Origin: Dyadobacter subterraneus
Lineage (GTDB): Bacteria; Bacteroidota; Bacteroidia; Cytophagales; Spirosomataceae
DNA: 64,000 bases
Direction of reading: 5' to 3'
NCBI RefSeq assembly: GCF_015221875.1
Contig: NZ_JACYGY010000002.1
Coordinates: 479,573 to 543,572, forward strand
The stretch's first letter is position 1; each line of letters opens with the position of its first letter. The notes beneath the pieces are model-generated. The model was not told the DNA's origin and did not search any database. It saw nothing but the letters and a program-made list of their open reading frames with translations. The position numbers and the translations under genes are program-made. Below are positions 54,919 through 63,361 of this stretch, piece after piece.

Positions 54919-55860
54919 CTAATCTTCTTCCGGTCTCGCTTTTGCAGGATCAACGATTGTTTCCATTCTGCTTACCGCTGATGCGCCAAAGTAACCCAAC
55001 GCTTTTCTGCCGTTTGGATCAGCATTTACAACATTCGATTTGATATTGGCAATAGGCGTAGCATAAATCCCTCCATTTGTGCTCTGATCAACCACCTGCT
55101 GCAAAAAGTAAAATGCTTCGTTGGTAATGCTATGCAGCTCAACACCCACATGACTACCAGCCTGATACAAAGAATCATAGGTAATTGACCTTCTTAATGG
55201 CTGGATAAATATCAACCCATCCGAAGGTGCACCGGCGCTGAAAGCTGCATCATAAGCAATTGAAATTTTCTTAGCCTTATCCACATTCGTTTTTCCGTTC
55301 AATACTTCTTTAATCCAGTACGTATCGCCCGTTCCGATGAAATCTCTTGCATAAAATTCAACGATATAACCCGTTTTTTGTCCTTTATCCTTATCCGGTT
55401 TAATAGGAAGTGTCTCATGCGTGTAAGCAATAGAATCTATTTTCGGAACACGTTTGATTTCATTCTGAGCCGTATAAACTTCTTTTTCATACTCAATTCT
55501 CAAAGTATATTTCCTCCCAATTCGTCCCAAACTGTCCGTTGCAAGGCTGCCCCAGGTATATTTTCCATTTTTTGAAGCATCTTCGAAATTATAGACATTA
55601 CCAATATTGTCCGTAACCGTTACTTTGGCGCCCAAAACCGGCTGAATCGGATTACTGTCAAAGTAAGCGGAAGACCAGGTAAGGGTAATCGTTTGCGTTC
55701 CGGGCTGATTCGTGATCCAGCCGTCCACCACGAGCTGCGTAGGGCCTGTTTCTGTTTTTAAATCAATCACATCCTCGCAACCCGACAATCCGATGATTGC
55801 CATAAGTACAACCGCGACGTTAAAAAAAACTTTTTTAGAATTTATATTTTGCTTCTTCAT
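54919..55860 (-). CDS. DUF4249 outer-membrane lipoprotein
   Basis: 313 residues; lipoprotein signal with Cys28 (IIGLSGCED). The DUF4249 opening LVVDGWITNQPGTQTITLTWS follows, with an Ig-like beta-sandwich, and GAKVTVTDNIGN farther on. DUF4249 proteins almost always accompany a TonB-dependent receptor and probably form its surface lid or partner, as SusD does for SusC. It starts six nt after that receptor ends. Confidence 0.88.
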   Translation of the reverse strand: MKKQNINSKKVFFNVAVVLMAIIGLSGCEDVIDLKTETGPTQLVVDGWITNQPGTQTITLTWSSAYFDSNPIQPVLGAKVTVTDNIGNVYNFEDASKNGKYTWGSLATDSLGRIGRKYTLRIEYEKEVYTAQNEIKRVPKIDSIAYTHETLPIKPDKDKGQKTGYIVEFYARDFIGTGDTYWIKEVLNGKTNVDKAKKISIAYDAAFSAGAPSDGLIFIQPLRRSITYDSLYQAGSHVGVELHSITNEAFYFLQQVVDQSTNGGIYATPIANIKSNVVNADPNGRKALGYFGASAVSRMETIVDPAKARPEED

Positions 55861-55866
55861 GGCTGA

Positions 55867-58266
55867 TTAAAACTTAAAATTATAAGTAACAGAAGGAATA
55901 AGACTTCCAATTACAGAATAGCGTACGGCTTGTGTTCTCAGCAGATTCTGAGCCTGTTCGCTGGCTGTTGGCTTGTCCTCGTTTTGGCGTGTGTAAACCG
56001 AGAATGCGTTTCTGCGGTTGTAGACATTGTAAATTGAGAAAACCCATTCACCTTCCCCGGTTCCAAAAAGTTTTTTACGTGCTTTAAGTGTCGCCGCAAG
56101 ATCCAGACGATGGTAAGCCGGGATACGGCTGTTATTTCTCGCATTGTTATAATTATTACCCAGCGAATAACCGCCCCATGAATATCCGTTGGTTGGGAAA
56201 GTTGCAGGCGTTCCAGAAGCAATCGTAAAATTGGATGATAAGGTCAGCCTTTTATTTAACTCATAAATCGCTACCGATGTGAAGTTATGCGGCTTATCAA
56301 AACGTGCGTTAAACCAGTTTCCATTGTTCACGCCATCAACTTCTCTTTCAGTTTTAGACAAAGTATAACTCACCCAGCCTGTTAACCGGCCTTTATTTTT
56401 TTTAAGGTAAAATTCCGCTCCATAAGCTCTTCCTTTACCTGTCAGCAAATCTCCTTCTACAAATTGATTCAATAACAAATCTGAACCGACAACGTAGTCA
56501 AGCTGATTGTGCAGCTTTTTGTAATAAACCTCAACCGAAGCTTCGTACATATTATCCCTGAAATTGCGGAACCAACCCATTGCAACCTGATCAGCAAGTT
56601 CTGGTTTTATGTTGGAAGAACTCAGCGTCCAGACATCCAGCGGAGAACTTGCAGCCGTATTTGACAACAAATGCAGATATTGCGACATACGGTTGTAACT
56701 TATTTTCAAAGATGAAACCGAGCTCAGACCAATATTCACCGCAAAACGAGGCTCCCAGTTTCCGTATGTTTTGATAACGTCTCCGCTTTGATATTCTTTC
56801 CCAGGTAAAATTGGCTGTCTCCTGATTCCTGCCGTTGTATCACGGTAAGAATATTCAATCCCCGCTCCCAAACTGCGGAAATAAGAATAGCGGATACCAT
56901 ATTGTAAGGAAATCTTGTCAGTCAATTTTTGTTCGTTGGCGATGTACAAAGCAGACTCGTCTGCGTGTCGTGAAGGAAGATCCAGATTCAAACCTTCTCC
57001 CTCTGAAACTGCCGTAGCTTTTCCAGGACGTGAATCATAATTGATATACTGACCACCAAAAGTTAGCTGATTATTCGGCGTGATATAATAGGTGAAATCC
57101 GGTTTTATACTTTTAGTGATAATTTTGGAATTCCAGACGAATCGGTCTTTTGCATTTTTGTCGTCTTCATTTTGTCCCAGATTATAATCATAGTTACTGT
57201 AATAAGCCGTCAGGTTCATAAACAGTTTGTTAGAAAAAATATGATTCCAACGCCCTGTTAATGTTTTATTCCCCCAGCCAAAACCAAAATCTCCACCTCC
57301 AAAAATATCTTTTCCTAAATAACCGGATGCGAAAAATGTATCCTTATTCCCTAACCGGTAATTTACTTTGGCTGTTAAATCATAAAAATTAAACTTGGAA
57401 TCTTTCAAATCTTTGTTCAAAAATGGTTTTGCCAAAATATCTATATACGACCGGCGCGCCGCCACAATGAATGATCCTTTCCCTGCGGCAAAAGGCTGTT
57501 CATAAGTAAGGCGGGAGAAAATAGAGCCGATACCACCATTGATCTCACGTTTTTTTGCATTTCCTTCTTTCATCCGTACATCCAGAATGGAAGAAATACG
57601 ACCACCATATTGTGCAGGAATTCCACCTTTAAATAGCTTTACATCTTTTACAACATCCGGATTGAAAACTGAGAAGAAACCAAATAAGTGGGAAGAATTG
57701 AAGACAGGAGCTTCATCCAAAAGAACCAGGTTCTGAGAAATATCACCCCCGCGAACATTAAAGCCTGAAGCACCTTCACCAACTGTAGTAACACCAGGCA
57801 ATAATTGTATACTGCGTATCAAATCAACTTCTCCAAGCAATGCAGGCATTTTCTTGATCGTTTTCATTTCAACTTTATTGACAGACATTTCAATGCTCCT
57901 CACATTATCGTCCTCTTTTTTGGTTGAAATTGTAACCTCTTTCAGGTTTTCGCTTTCGTCAGCTAATTCAATACTGACCGTTTGATCGGCATTTAATTCG
58001 ATGGTTTTCGTATTTTTCTGATATCCCATGTAAGAATAAACAACCGTGTAGGAGCCGGCCGGCAGGGTGAGCGAATAAAAACCATATGGATTTGTTACCA
58101 CGCCTGTCTGTGCTTCACGAACGTAAACTGAAACGCCAATTAAACCTTCCCCGTTTGCAAGATCTTTAACATACCCGCTTACGGTGTGTTTAGTTTGTGC
58201 AGTTACCGCCAGACTGAAAAAAGACAACAATAACCCAATCCACTTTTTCTGTATTTTATTTTTCAT
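55867..58266 (-). CDS. TonB-dependent receptor with carboxypeptidase-regulatory-like domain
   Basis: 799 residues. Signal peptide (LLSFFSLAVTAQ), then a CarboxypepD_reg-like domain (24-110; GYVKDLANGEGLIGVSVYV), a plug (about 125-230; FNVRGGDISQNLVLLDEAPVFN) and a 22-strand beta-barrel ending in a phenylalanine-terminated last strand (VTYNFKF). Length and lack of a SusD gene set it in the group paired with DUF4249. The ligand is unknown. The first gene of a two-gene operon. Confidence 0.93.
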   Translation of the reverse strand: MKNKIQKKWIGLLLSFFSLAVTAQTKHTVSGYVKDLANGEGLIGVSVYVREAQTGVVTNPYGFYSLTLPAGSYTVVYSYMGYQKNTKTIELNADQTVSIELADESENLKEVTISTKKEDDNVRSIEMSVNKVEMKTIKKMPALLGEVDLIRSIQLLPGVTTVGEGASGFNVRGGDISQNLVLLDEAPVFNSSHLFGFFSVFNPDVVKDVKLFKGGIPAQYGGRISSILDVRMKEGNAKKREINGGIGSIFSRLTYEQPFAAGKGSFIVAARRSYIDILAKPFLNKDLKDSKFNFYDLTAKVNYRLGNKDTFFASGYLGKDIFGGGDFGFGWGNKTLTGRWNHIFSNKLFMNLTAYYSNYDYNLGQNEDDKNAKDRFVWNSKIITKSIKPDFTYYITPNNQLTFGGQYINYDSRPGKATAVSEGEGLNLDLPSRHADESALYIANEQKLTDKISLQYGIRYSYFRSLGAGIEYSYRDTTAGIRRQPILPGKEYQSGDVIKTYGNWEPRFAVNIGLSSVSSLKISYNRMSQYLHLLSNTAASSPLDVWTLSSSNIKPELADQVAMGWFRNFRDNMYEASVEVYYKKLHNQLDYVVGSDLLLNQFVEGDLLTGKGRAYGAEFYLKKNKGRLTGWVSYTLSKTEREVDGVNNGNWFNARFDKPHNFTSVAIYELNKRLTLSSNFTIASGTPATFPTNGYSWGGYSLGNNYNNARNNSRIPAYHRLDLAATLKARKKLFGTGEGEWVFSIYNVYNRRNAFSVYTRQNEDKPTASEQAQNLLRTQAVRYSVIGSLIPSVTYNFKF

Positions 58267-58504
58267 GCTAATGGTTTGATGATTAATACGAAGACGGACC
58301 AGGACAATTCATTACTTTTTATAAATTGAACTTTTCCTATTTGGAGGACAACCAATTTAAAACTTCCCCCTACGATGGTTAAAAAATAAAAATAAGATTT
58401 TGTCCGATCGCAATGTAAAACAAGTGATAATCAGATTAGCATTACATAAAAAAATGATGAACAGCCGAATTTAGCGACTGAATGGGAGGATTTCTTACGT
58501 AATT

Positions 58505-59032
58505 CTAAAAATCAGAATTGGTATTATTTGTAGAAATTATTACAACAGCTCCCGGATCGGAACATTCTTGTAATAATTGACTTGTTGTTTTTTGCAAAAG
58601 GGGATGAATAAAATCAGGAGCGATTTCATTTAAAGGAACGAGCGTAAATCTTCGTTCGTGCAGTCTGGGATGTGGTAAAGTAAGACGGGCAGAATCCAGA
58701 ACAAGATCCTGATAATAAAGCATATCGATATCAATCACCCGAGCGCCCCATCTTTCATAGCGCACTCTTCCCAGCTCATGTTCTATTTCCAGAACCATGC
58801 GCAGGACTTCTTCCGGCAATAATCCGGTTGACACGATAAGAATCTGATTCAAAAAAGCAGGCTGATCCAAAACGCCCCAGGGAGCAGTTTCGTAAATAGA
58901 AGAAGCAGATTGAATTTTACCAATTCTCTCTTCAATCAACATTTCTGCCGATTTGAGAATTTGCAATCTGTCCCCGAGATTGGAGCCCAACAGAAGAAAA
59001 ACGTTTTGAGCAGCAGAAATTTCGTCAATCAT
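58505..59032 (-). CDS. folK: 2-amino-4-hydroxy-6-hydroxymethyldihydropteridine pyrophosphokinase
   Basis: 175 residues. FLLLGSNLGDR at the N-terminus, SSIYETAPWGVLDQPAFLN and the signature WGARVIDIDMLYYQD followed by LPHPRLHERRFTLVPLNEIAP: all HPPK motifs, with the two magnesium-binding aspartates in DIDML. It transfers pyrophosphate to the pterin in folate synthesis. It sits alone between a terminator and the TonB-receptor region. Confidence 0.96.
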   Translation of the reverse strand: MIDEISAAQNVFLLLGSNLGDRLQILKSAEMLIEERIGKIQSASSIYETAPWGVLDQPAFLNQILIVSTGLLPEEVLRMVLEIEHELGRVRYERWGARVIDIDMLYYQDLVLDSARLTLPHPRLHERRFTLVPLNEIAPDFIHPLLQKTTSQLLQECSDPGAVVIISTNNTNSDF

Positions 59033-59117
59033 GTTTCTGATAAATATTTACTGAATCTGTAATTTCTTTACCATCATAATTGCCGGACATTTTCCAGTTC
59101 AAAAGCCTTACGAAAAA

Positions 59118-59146
59118 AAGGACTCCCTGAAAAAAGGAAGTCCTTT
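59118..59146 (-). terminator. Terminator after rpmB
   Basis: Minus-strand AAAGGACT and AGTCCTTT form the stem (one internal mismatch pair CC/GG region), followed by TTTT. Confidence 0.7.
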
Positions 59147-59166
59147 CTAATAAATTCGCAAATTTC

Positions 59167-59406
59167 TTAGAACGTAAGCGTTCCTTTATCGTATGCTTTT
59201 TGGATCGTAGCTTCAATACCGTTCTTGTTGATTGTACGAAGAGCAGAAGTAGCTACTTTCAACGTAACCCATTCTCCTGATGAAGGAAGGAAGAAACGTT
59301 TCTTTTGTAAATTCGGGAAGAATTTACGTTTTGTTTTATTGTTAGCGTGAGAAACATTATTTCCAACGCGTGTTCTTTTACCAGTAATTTGACAAACCTT
59401 AGCCAT
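59167..59406 (-). CDS. rpmB: 50S ribosomal protein L28
   Basis: 79 residues from ATG 59406 (MAKVCQITGKRTRVGNNVSHA); the frame is open for 19 more codons but those are not part of L28. Conserved NNKTKRKFFPNLQKKRFF and the C-terminal LRTINKNGI segment are present. Large-subunit protein bL28. Confidence 0.96.
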   Translation of the reverse strand: MAKVCQITGKRTRVGNNVSHANNKTKRKFFPNLQKKRFFLPSSGEWVTLKVATSALRTINKNGIEATIQKAYDKGTLTF

Positions 59407-59433
59407 GACGATCAATTTTTCCAAATGAGGGTG

Positions 59434-59464
59434 CAAATATAGGTATTTATTATTTTGGTGCAAA
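59434..59464 (-). promoter_or_regulatory. Predicted promoter of rpmB
   Basis: TTTG (59464-59461), exactly 19 nt, TATATTTG (59441-59434) on the minus strand, a perfect match to the Bacteroidota consensus. The leader to the ATG is short (about 25 nt). Confidence 0.6.
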
Positions 59465-59495
59465 TAAAAATGAAAGATATTTGAAAAAGAATGCG

Positions 59496-60182
59496 TTAGA
59501 AAGTCATTCTAAATCCCACACCGTGAACGTTATCAATGCGGATTGCAGGGTCTGCGGACAGATATTTGCGCAATCTCGAAATAAAAACATCCAGACTTCT
59601 TCCCATAAAATAATCGTCGTCTCCCCAGATCGCTTTCAGCAATTCATCCCGGCGAATCACCTGATCGGGACGTTCGGAGAGATATTTTAGTACCTCAGCT
59701 TCACGGAACGTAAGTGTTTGCAGACTGTCATTTATAGACAACGTCAGCTTTGTAAAATCGAAATTATATTTCCCAACCGTATTGGTTTTGGGCTGAGCAG
59801 GCGTTGGTTTTCCTGAATTATTTCTGCGCAGAATAACTTCGATCCGCATCTTCAATTCCTGGATACTGAAAGGTTTGGTGACGTAATCATCCGCACCTAA
59901 TTCAAAACCTTTGATCTTGTCTTCCTGCAAAGCTCTTGCCGTCAAAAATAAAATCGGAACCTGCTTATCCGACTTCCGGATATTTTCCGCCAATGTAAAA
60001 CCGTCCATTTTTGGAAGCATTACGTCCAGTACACAAATGTCAAAATGCTCTTTTTCTATAAATTCCAGAGCTTCTGCGCCGTCGCTGGCATGTACGACCT
60101 CGTAGTCATAGGCTTCCAGGTTATCCTTCGTTGCAAAGGCCAGATTCGGGTCGTCCTCGACGTATAAAATTTTCTTTTTCAA
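59496..60182 (-). CDS. rprY: OmpR-family response regulator (RprY-like)
   Basis: 228 residues: receiver domain with acidic pair near YVEDD, phospho-aspartate Asp53 (CVLDVMLPKMDG) and TKPFS lysine; winged-helix DNA-binding domain from about residue 130 (LTFREAEVLKYL). Closest in flavour to RprY of Bacteroides, partner of RprX. It lies 35 nt behind its kinase gene. Targets unknown. Confidence 0.88.
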   Translation of the reverse strand: MKKKILYVEDDPNLAFATKDNLEAYDYEVVHASDGAEALEFIEKEHFDICVLDVMLPKMDGFTLAENIRKSDKQVPILFLTARALQEDKIKGFELGADDYVTKPFSIQELKMRIEVILRRNNSGKPTPAQPKTNTVGKYNFDFTKLTLSINDSLQTLTFREAEVLKYLSERPDQVIRRDELLKAIWGDDDYFMGRSLDVFISRLRKYLSADPAIRIDNVHGVGFRMTF

Positions 60183-60217
60183 GTGTAACTGATTTTAGTT
60201 TTAGGTTGAAGCAAAAA

Positions 60218-61462
60218 TTATTTTTGAGGAATGCTGATACTAAACGTACTTCCTTGTCCCAGCGCACTGTCAAGTTCCAAATGCCAGTGATGGGAGCGGA
60301 CGATTTGTTTGACATAACTTAGGCCAATTCCTGAGCCTTTCACATTATGCACATCAGCATTAGAAATTCTGAAAAACTTGTTGAAAATCTTTTTCTGATA
60401 CTCTTTGGCAATTCCCAAACCTTTATCTTCGACACAAATAATAAGGCAATTTTTCTTATTAAAAGTCCTGACCACTACTTCCGGCAGATTGGGGGAATAT
60501 TTTATCGCGTTATCGATCAGGTTCGTGATCATGTTTCTGAAATGGAAAATATCGGCTTCAATAAAATGATTCGCCGCCTCATATTTCAATTTAATTTTTC
60601 CTTCAAAAGGTAACAACAAAGAGTCAATAACCTGATTTACGTCAATTTTTTCCTTTTTCAGATTGAGCGAATGCCTTTCCGCTTTGGCGATGGAAAGCAC
60701 CATTTCAACCTGATTTTGCAGCCTGAGAATTTCTTCCTGAACAATGTGTACATAACGTTTATGACGCTCAGGCTGGGTGACAATAATATCGGAATTTAAA
60801 ACATCAGCGGCAATACGGATGGTTGAAATCGGCGTTTGCAGTTCATGTGTCATATTATTCACAAAATTACGCTGCACCTCCGACAAATGTTTTTGTTTTA
60901 AAATAATAAACAATGCATAAGCAAAGAAACCAACCGCCAATAGTACGAGAATGGACGACCAGATCCAGCCGGTCAGATTTCCGGCCATATAAGTGGATTG
61001 TTCCGGAAAACGTACCCCGAAATAGTATGGATATTTATCTGTCTTTTCCCAATTAGAAGTTTTCGCGGAAGTTTTGTCGTTTGTCTTTGTACTCAGCGAC
61101 ATGCCATAACGCATCCGGTCAGTCGTACAATCATAAATCCCGACTTCAAAATCCGTAATCAGGTTATGTTTTTGAAAACTGTCTTTAATAAAATGTTCAA
61201 GCAAATCCGGCTGCGTGGTCGCGTTGGTATTAACCAGAAAATACTCCGGTGATAATTGCTCAACCGGATTGGAAGTCTGCATAACGCCATTGACCGACGC
61301 AAGTTCCTGGGCAACATCCTGCAAAGCAACATGCGCATTTTGATTAAACTGTCGATGCCGCAGATCAAGCGCCTGTTTTACCCAATAAATCTGGGTAATA
61401 ACAACGCCGATAATCAGCACCGCAGAAAATACAGTCAGCCAGCGAATGGAGCGTCTTGGCAT
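60218..61462 (-). CDS. rprX: Sensor histidine kinase (RprX-like)
   Basis: 414 residues: N-terminal helix (about 8-25), a periplasmic sensor domain to about 165, a second helix (LTGWIWSSILVLLAVGFFAY, 163-182), H-box NNMTHELQTPISTI, N-box NLIDNAIKYSP, G1 EDKGLGIA and G2 GSGIGLSYV. RprX-type architecture without PAS or HAMP. First gene of the two-component operon; the signal is unknown. Confidence 0.88.
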   Translation of the reverse strand: MPRRSIRWLTVFSAVLIIGVVITQIYWVKQALDLRHRQFNQNAHVALQDVAQELASVNGVMQTSNPVEQLSPEYFLVNTNATTQPDLLEHFIKDSFQKHNLITDFEVGIYDCTTDRMRYGMSLSTKTNDKTSAKTSNWEKTDKYPYYFGVRFPEQSTYMAGNLTGWIWSSILVLLAVGFFAYALFIILKQKHLSEVQRNFVNNMTHELQTPISTIRIAADVLNSDIIVTQPERHKRYVHIVQEEILRLQNQVEMVLSIAKAERHSLNLKKEKIDVNQVIDSLLLPFEGKIKLKYEAANHFIEADIFHFRNMITNLIDNAIKYSPNLPEVVVRTFNKKNCLIICVEDKGLGIAKEYQKKIFNKFFRISNADVHNVKGSGIGLSYVKQIVRSHHWHLELDSALGQGSTFSISIPQK

Positions 61463-61520
61463 TGATGAATTAATTTTAAATTAAGTTAATTGTAATCAAA
61501 CAGTATGCCAGTCAAACTTA

Positions 61521-62384
61521 TTACATATCTCTCTGCAAATGATATTCATAAAGTGTTTCCATCGGAGATTTTGCAATTTTTCCGACTTGCAAACCTTTAC
61601 TTTCCAAAACAGTTTTTAAAATTTCCCGGTAATAAAAAGCGATGGAACCGGTAAAATGAATCGGATATTTTTCGGCGTCCTGATGTTTGAGTATATATTT
61701 TTCAGTAAAAAGAATAAACGCATCCTGAACCAGTTTGGTGATAAAAGGGTGCTGAATATTTTTAGATATAAATTCTGAAAACGTTGCAAAATAACGATTT
61801 GGAAATGGCTGACGATAGACTTTTTCAAGTACAAAAAGTCTGTTTGTTCCCGGATATGTTTCTTCAAATTGTTCATGAAGATCCTGCGGCAATTCATTTT
61901 GAAGAAAATTGACCAGCAAAGTTTTTCCAAGATAAGATCCGCTGCCTTCATCCCCCAGCCAGAAACCTAACGAGCCGATTGAATGCGCAATTTTATTTCC
62001 ATCATAAAAAGCATTGTTGGCGCCAGTTCCCAAAATACAAGCAATTCCGGGTTTGTTTCCGCATAATCCTCTTGCCGCAGCAAGCATATCGGAAGCCACT
62101 TCAATAATTTCCGCAGATGGAACCGAATCCACCAGCGCATCGTAAATTGGCCGACTCGTTACTTTATCAGCGCAACCCGCACCGTAAAAAAAGATCTGAT
62201 CAATAGGAGAAGTTATAAAAGGTAATACTTCCTTTTCCAAAACTTCTGTAACTTCTTCTTTGGTCTGATAAAAAGGGTTAAGTCCTCCCGAGTGAAGACG
62301 AAATGGTGTTTTTCCTGTTGTTGCTACAAGCCAATCTGTTTTTGTTGAACCGCTGTCTGCAATCAGATAAGTATATTGTTTCAA
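61521..62384 (-). CDS. BadF-type ATPase, N-acetylglucosamine kinase-like
   Basis: 287 residues: IADSGSTKTDWLVA phosphate-1 motif, ILGTGANNAFYDG, LGDEGSGSYLGK and a C-terminal FTGSIAFYY. This is the N-acetylglucosamine kinase-like branch of the BadF/BadG/BcrA ATPases. It probably phosphorylates an amino sugar in cell-wall recycling, which would complement AnmK, but the substrate is not established. Starts six nt after the cytochrome-b5-like gene. Confidence 0.82.
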   Translation of the reverse strand: MKQYTYLIADSGSTKTDWLVATTGKTPFRLHSGGLNPFYQTKEEVTEVLEKEVLPFITSPIDQIFFYGAGCADKVTSRPIYDALVDSVPSAEIIEVASDMLAAARGLCGNKPGIACILGTGANNAFYDGNKIAHSIGSLGFWLGDEGSGSYLGKTLLVNFLQNELPQDLHEQFEETYPGTNRLFVLEKVYRQPFPNRYFATFSEFISKNIQHPFITKLVQDAFILFTEKYILKHQDAEKYPIHFTGSIAFYYREILKTVLESKGLQVGKIAKSPMETLYEYHLQRDM

Positions 62385-62390
62385 GTGCTG

Positions 62391-62633
62391 TTAATTAAAT
62401 GGTTCTGATAATTTTCCTATGACCTTAAACTTTTCAAAAACACGCTCAGTATGCGGCGCGTCTCCAAGTTCTTTGGTCAGGTCTTGTCCCGCCCAATGTT
62501 CGTAATGGTGGCCGTTCCGCCAGAGCCGGGATGTTGTAACGTCATAAATAAGCCCCTGGTATGCACACCAAATCTCTTCTCTATCCTGTCCGTTTCGCAG
62601 TGCGAGCTGAGACTTTGTATATTCTTTCATCAA
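62391..62633 (-). CDS. Cytochrome-b5-like haem/steroid-binding protein (MAPR type)
   Basis: 80 residues: YTKSQLALRNGQDREEIW, IYDVTTSRLWRNGHHYEHWAGQDLT (in two motifs) and ELGDAPHTERVF. This resembles the membrane-associated progesterone receptor (MAPR)/cytochrome-b5-like fold. It lacks the classical HPGG but has the NGHHYEHWAGQDLT equivalent. No signal peptide, so cytoplasmic. It precedes the sugar kinase in what looks like a two-gene operon. Haem binding is unproven. Confidence 0.8.
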   Translation of the reverse strand: MMKEYTKSQLALRNGQDREEIWCAYQGLIYDVTTSRLWRNGHHYEHWAGQDLTKELGDAPHTERVFEKFKVIGKLSEPFN

Positions 62634-62767
62634 CGGTTGGTTACCTAAAAAACGATTTTAATAATTTCAGGGACGGAATTTAAGAGGATCATTTCAGAAT
62701 ATTTTGATATTAAGACTAAAAAATCTGAACTTGGCGTTTAATTAGAAAATTATCCGTGAAAGATAGA

Positions 62768-63217
62768 ATGAAAAAAACGTATACTTTACTTTGCAGTATT
62801 TTGCTGGTGATCACACTTGTAACAGCAGGATGTAAGAAAAATTCTCCGAAATCAGTTTCTGAACGCATCGCAAAATCATGGACCGCAGAATCGGTTAAAG
62901 AAGGTACTGTTGTAGTTTACACAAGAGGTGGAGCTGGTAATATCCGGGCGGAATATTCCAATTTCAAACTGGTATTAAACAGTGGCGGTACGGCAACTTA
63001 TACAGAATTTGACAAAAATATCTTTTCCGGTAGTTGGTCATTGGACGGAGAAACAACTTTGATCCTTTCGGGATTGACACCTCAGCCAAGTGGGAGTGGC
63101 GGTACTGTGAAATTCACAATCACTTCTCTTGACGATACAAAAGTGGTATTAACCCGCGTGGATGCAAGTCCAAAAACAGGAAATACAATCAACCAATATA
63201 CACTTTCAACACAATAA
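62768..63217 (+). CDS. Small lipocalin-like lipoprotein
   Basis: 149 residues from ATG 62768 (a GTG four codons earlier is also in frame). Lipobox LVTAGC (lipid-modified cysteine), then SERIAKSWTAESVKEG and FSGSWSLDGETTLILSGL, a strand pattern like the small lipocalin-like proteins of Bacteroidota. Function unknown. Confidence 0.75.
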   Translation: MKKTYTLLCSILLVITLVTAGCKKNSPKSVSERIAKSWTAESVKEGTVVVYTRGGAGNIRAEYSNFKLVLNSGGTATYTEFDKNIFSGSWSLDGETTLILSGLTPQPSGSGGTVKFTITSLDDTKVVLTRVDASPKTGNTINQYTLSTQ

Positions 63218-63308
63218 TTTTTCAGTTTGAATGCTGATGTGGTTATGTTGGTTTTATCAATTAACAATCAGTAACTGAACTTTTAATATCAAAATTTTAT
63301 TGATAAAC

Positions 63309-63345
63309 GAAGCCATTTCCCGCAAGAGATGGCTTCATTTATTTT
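63309..63345 (+). terminator. Terminator after the lipocalin-like gene
   Basis: GAAGCCAT/ATGGCTTC stem with a 12-nt loop and a T-rich tail (ATTTATTTTT). The thiL -7 box lies just beyond it. Confidence 0.7.
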
Positions 63346-63349
63346 TAGC

Positions 63350-63357
63350 TAACTTTG
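63350..63357 (+). promoter_or_regulatory. -7 box of thiL, predicted leaderless start
   Basis: TAACTTTG followed by CA is a strong -7 match whose last base is only four nt before the ATG at 63362; transcription should therefore begin at or beside the start codon. No clear -33 box. Confidence 0.45.
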
Positions 63358-63361
63358 CAAC

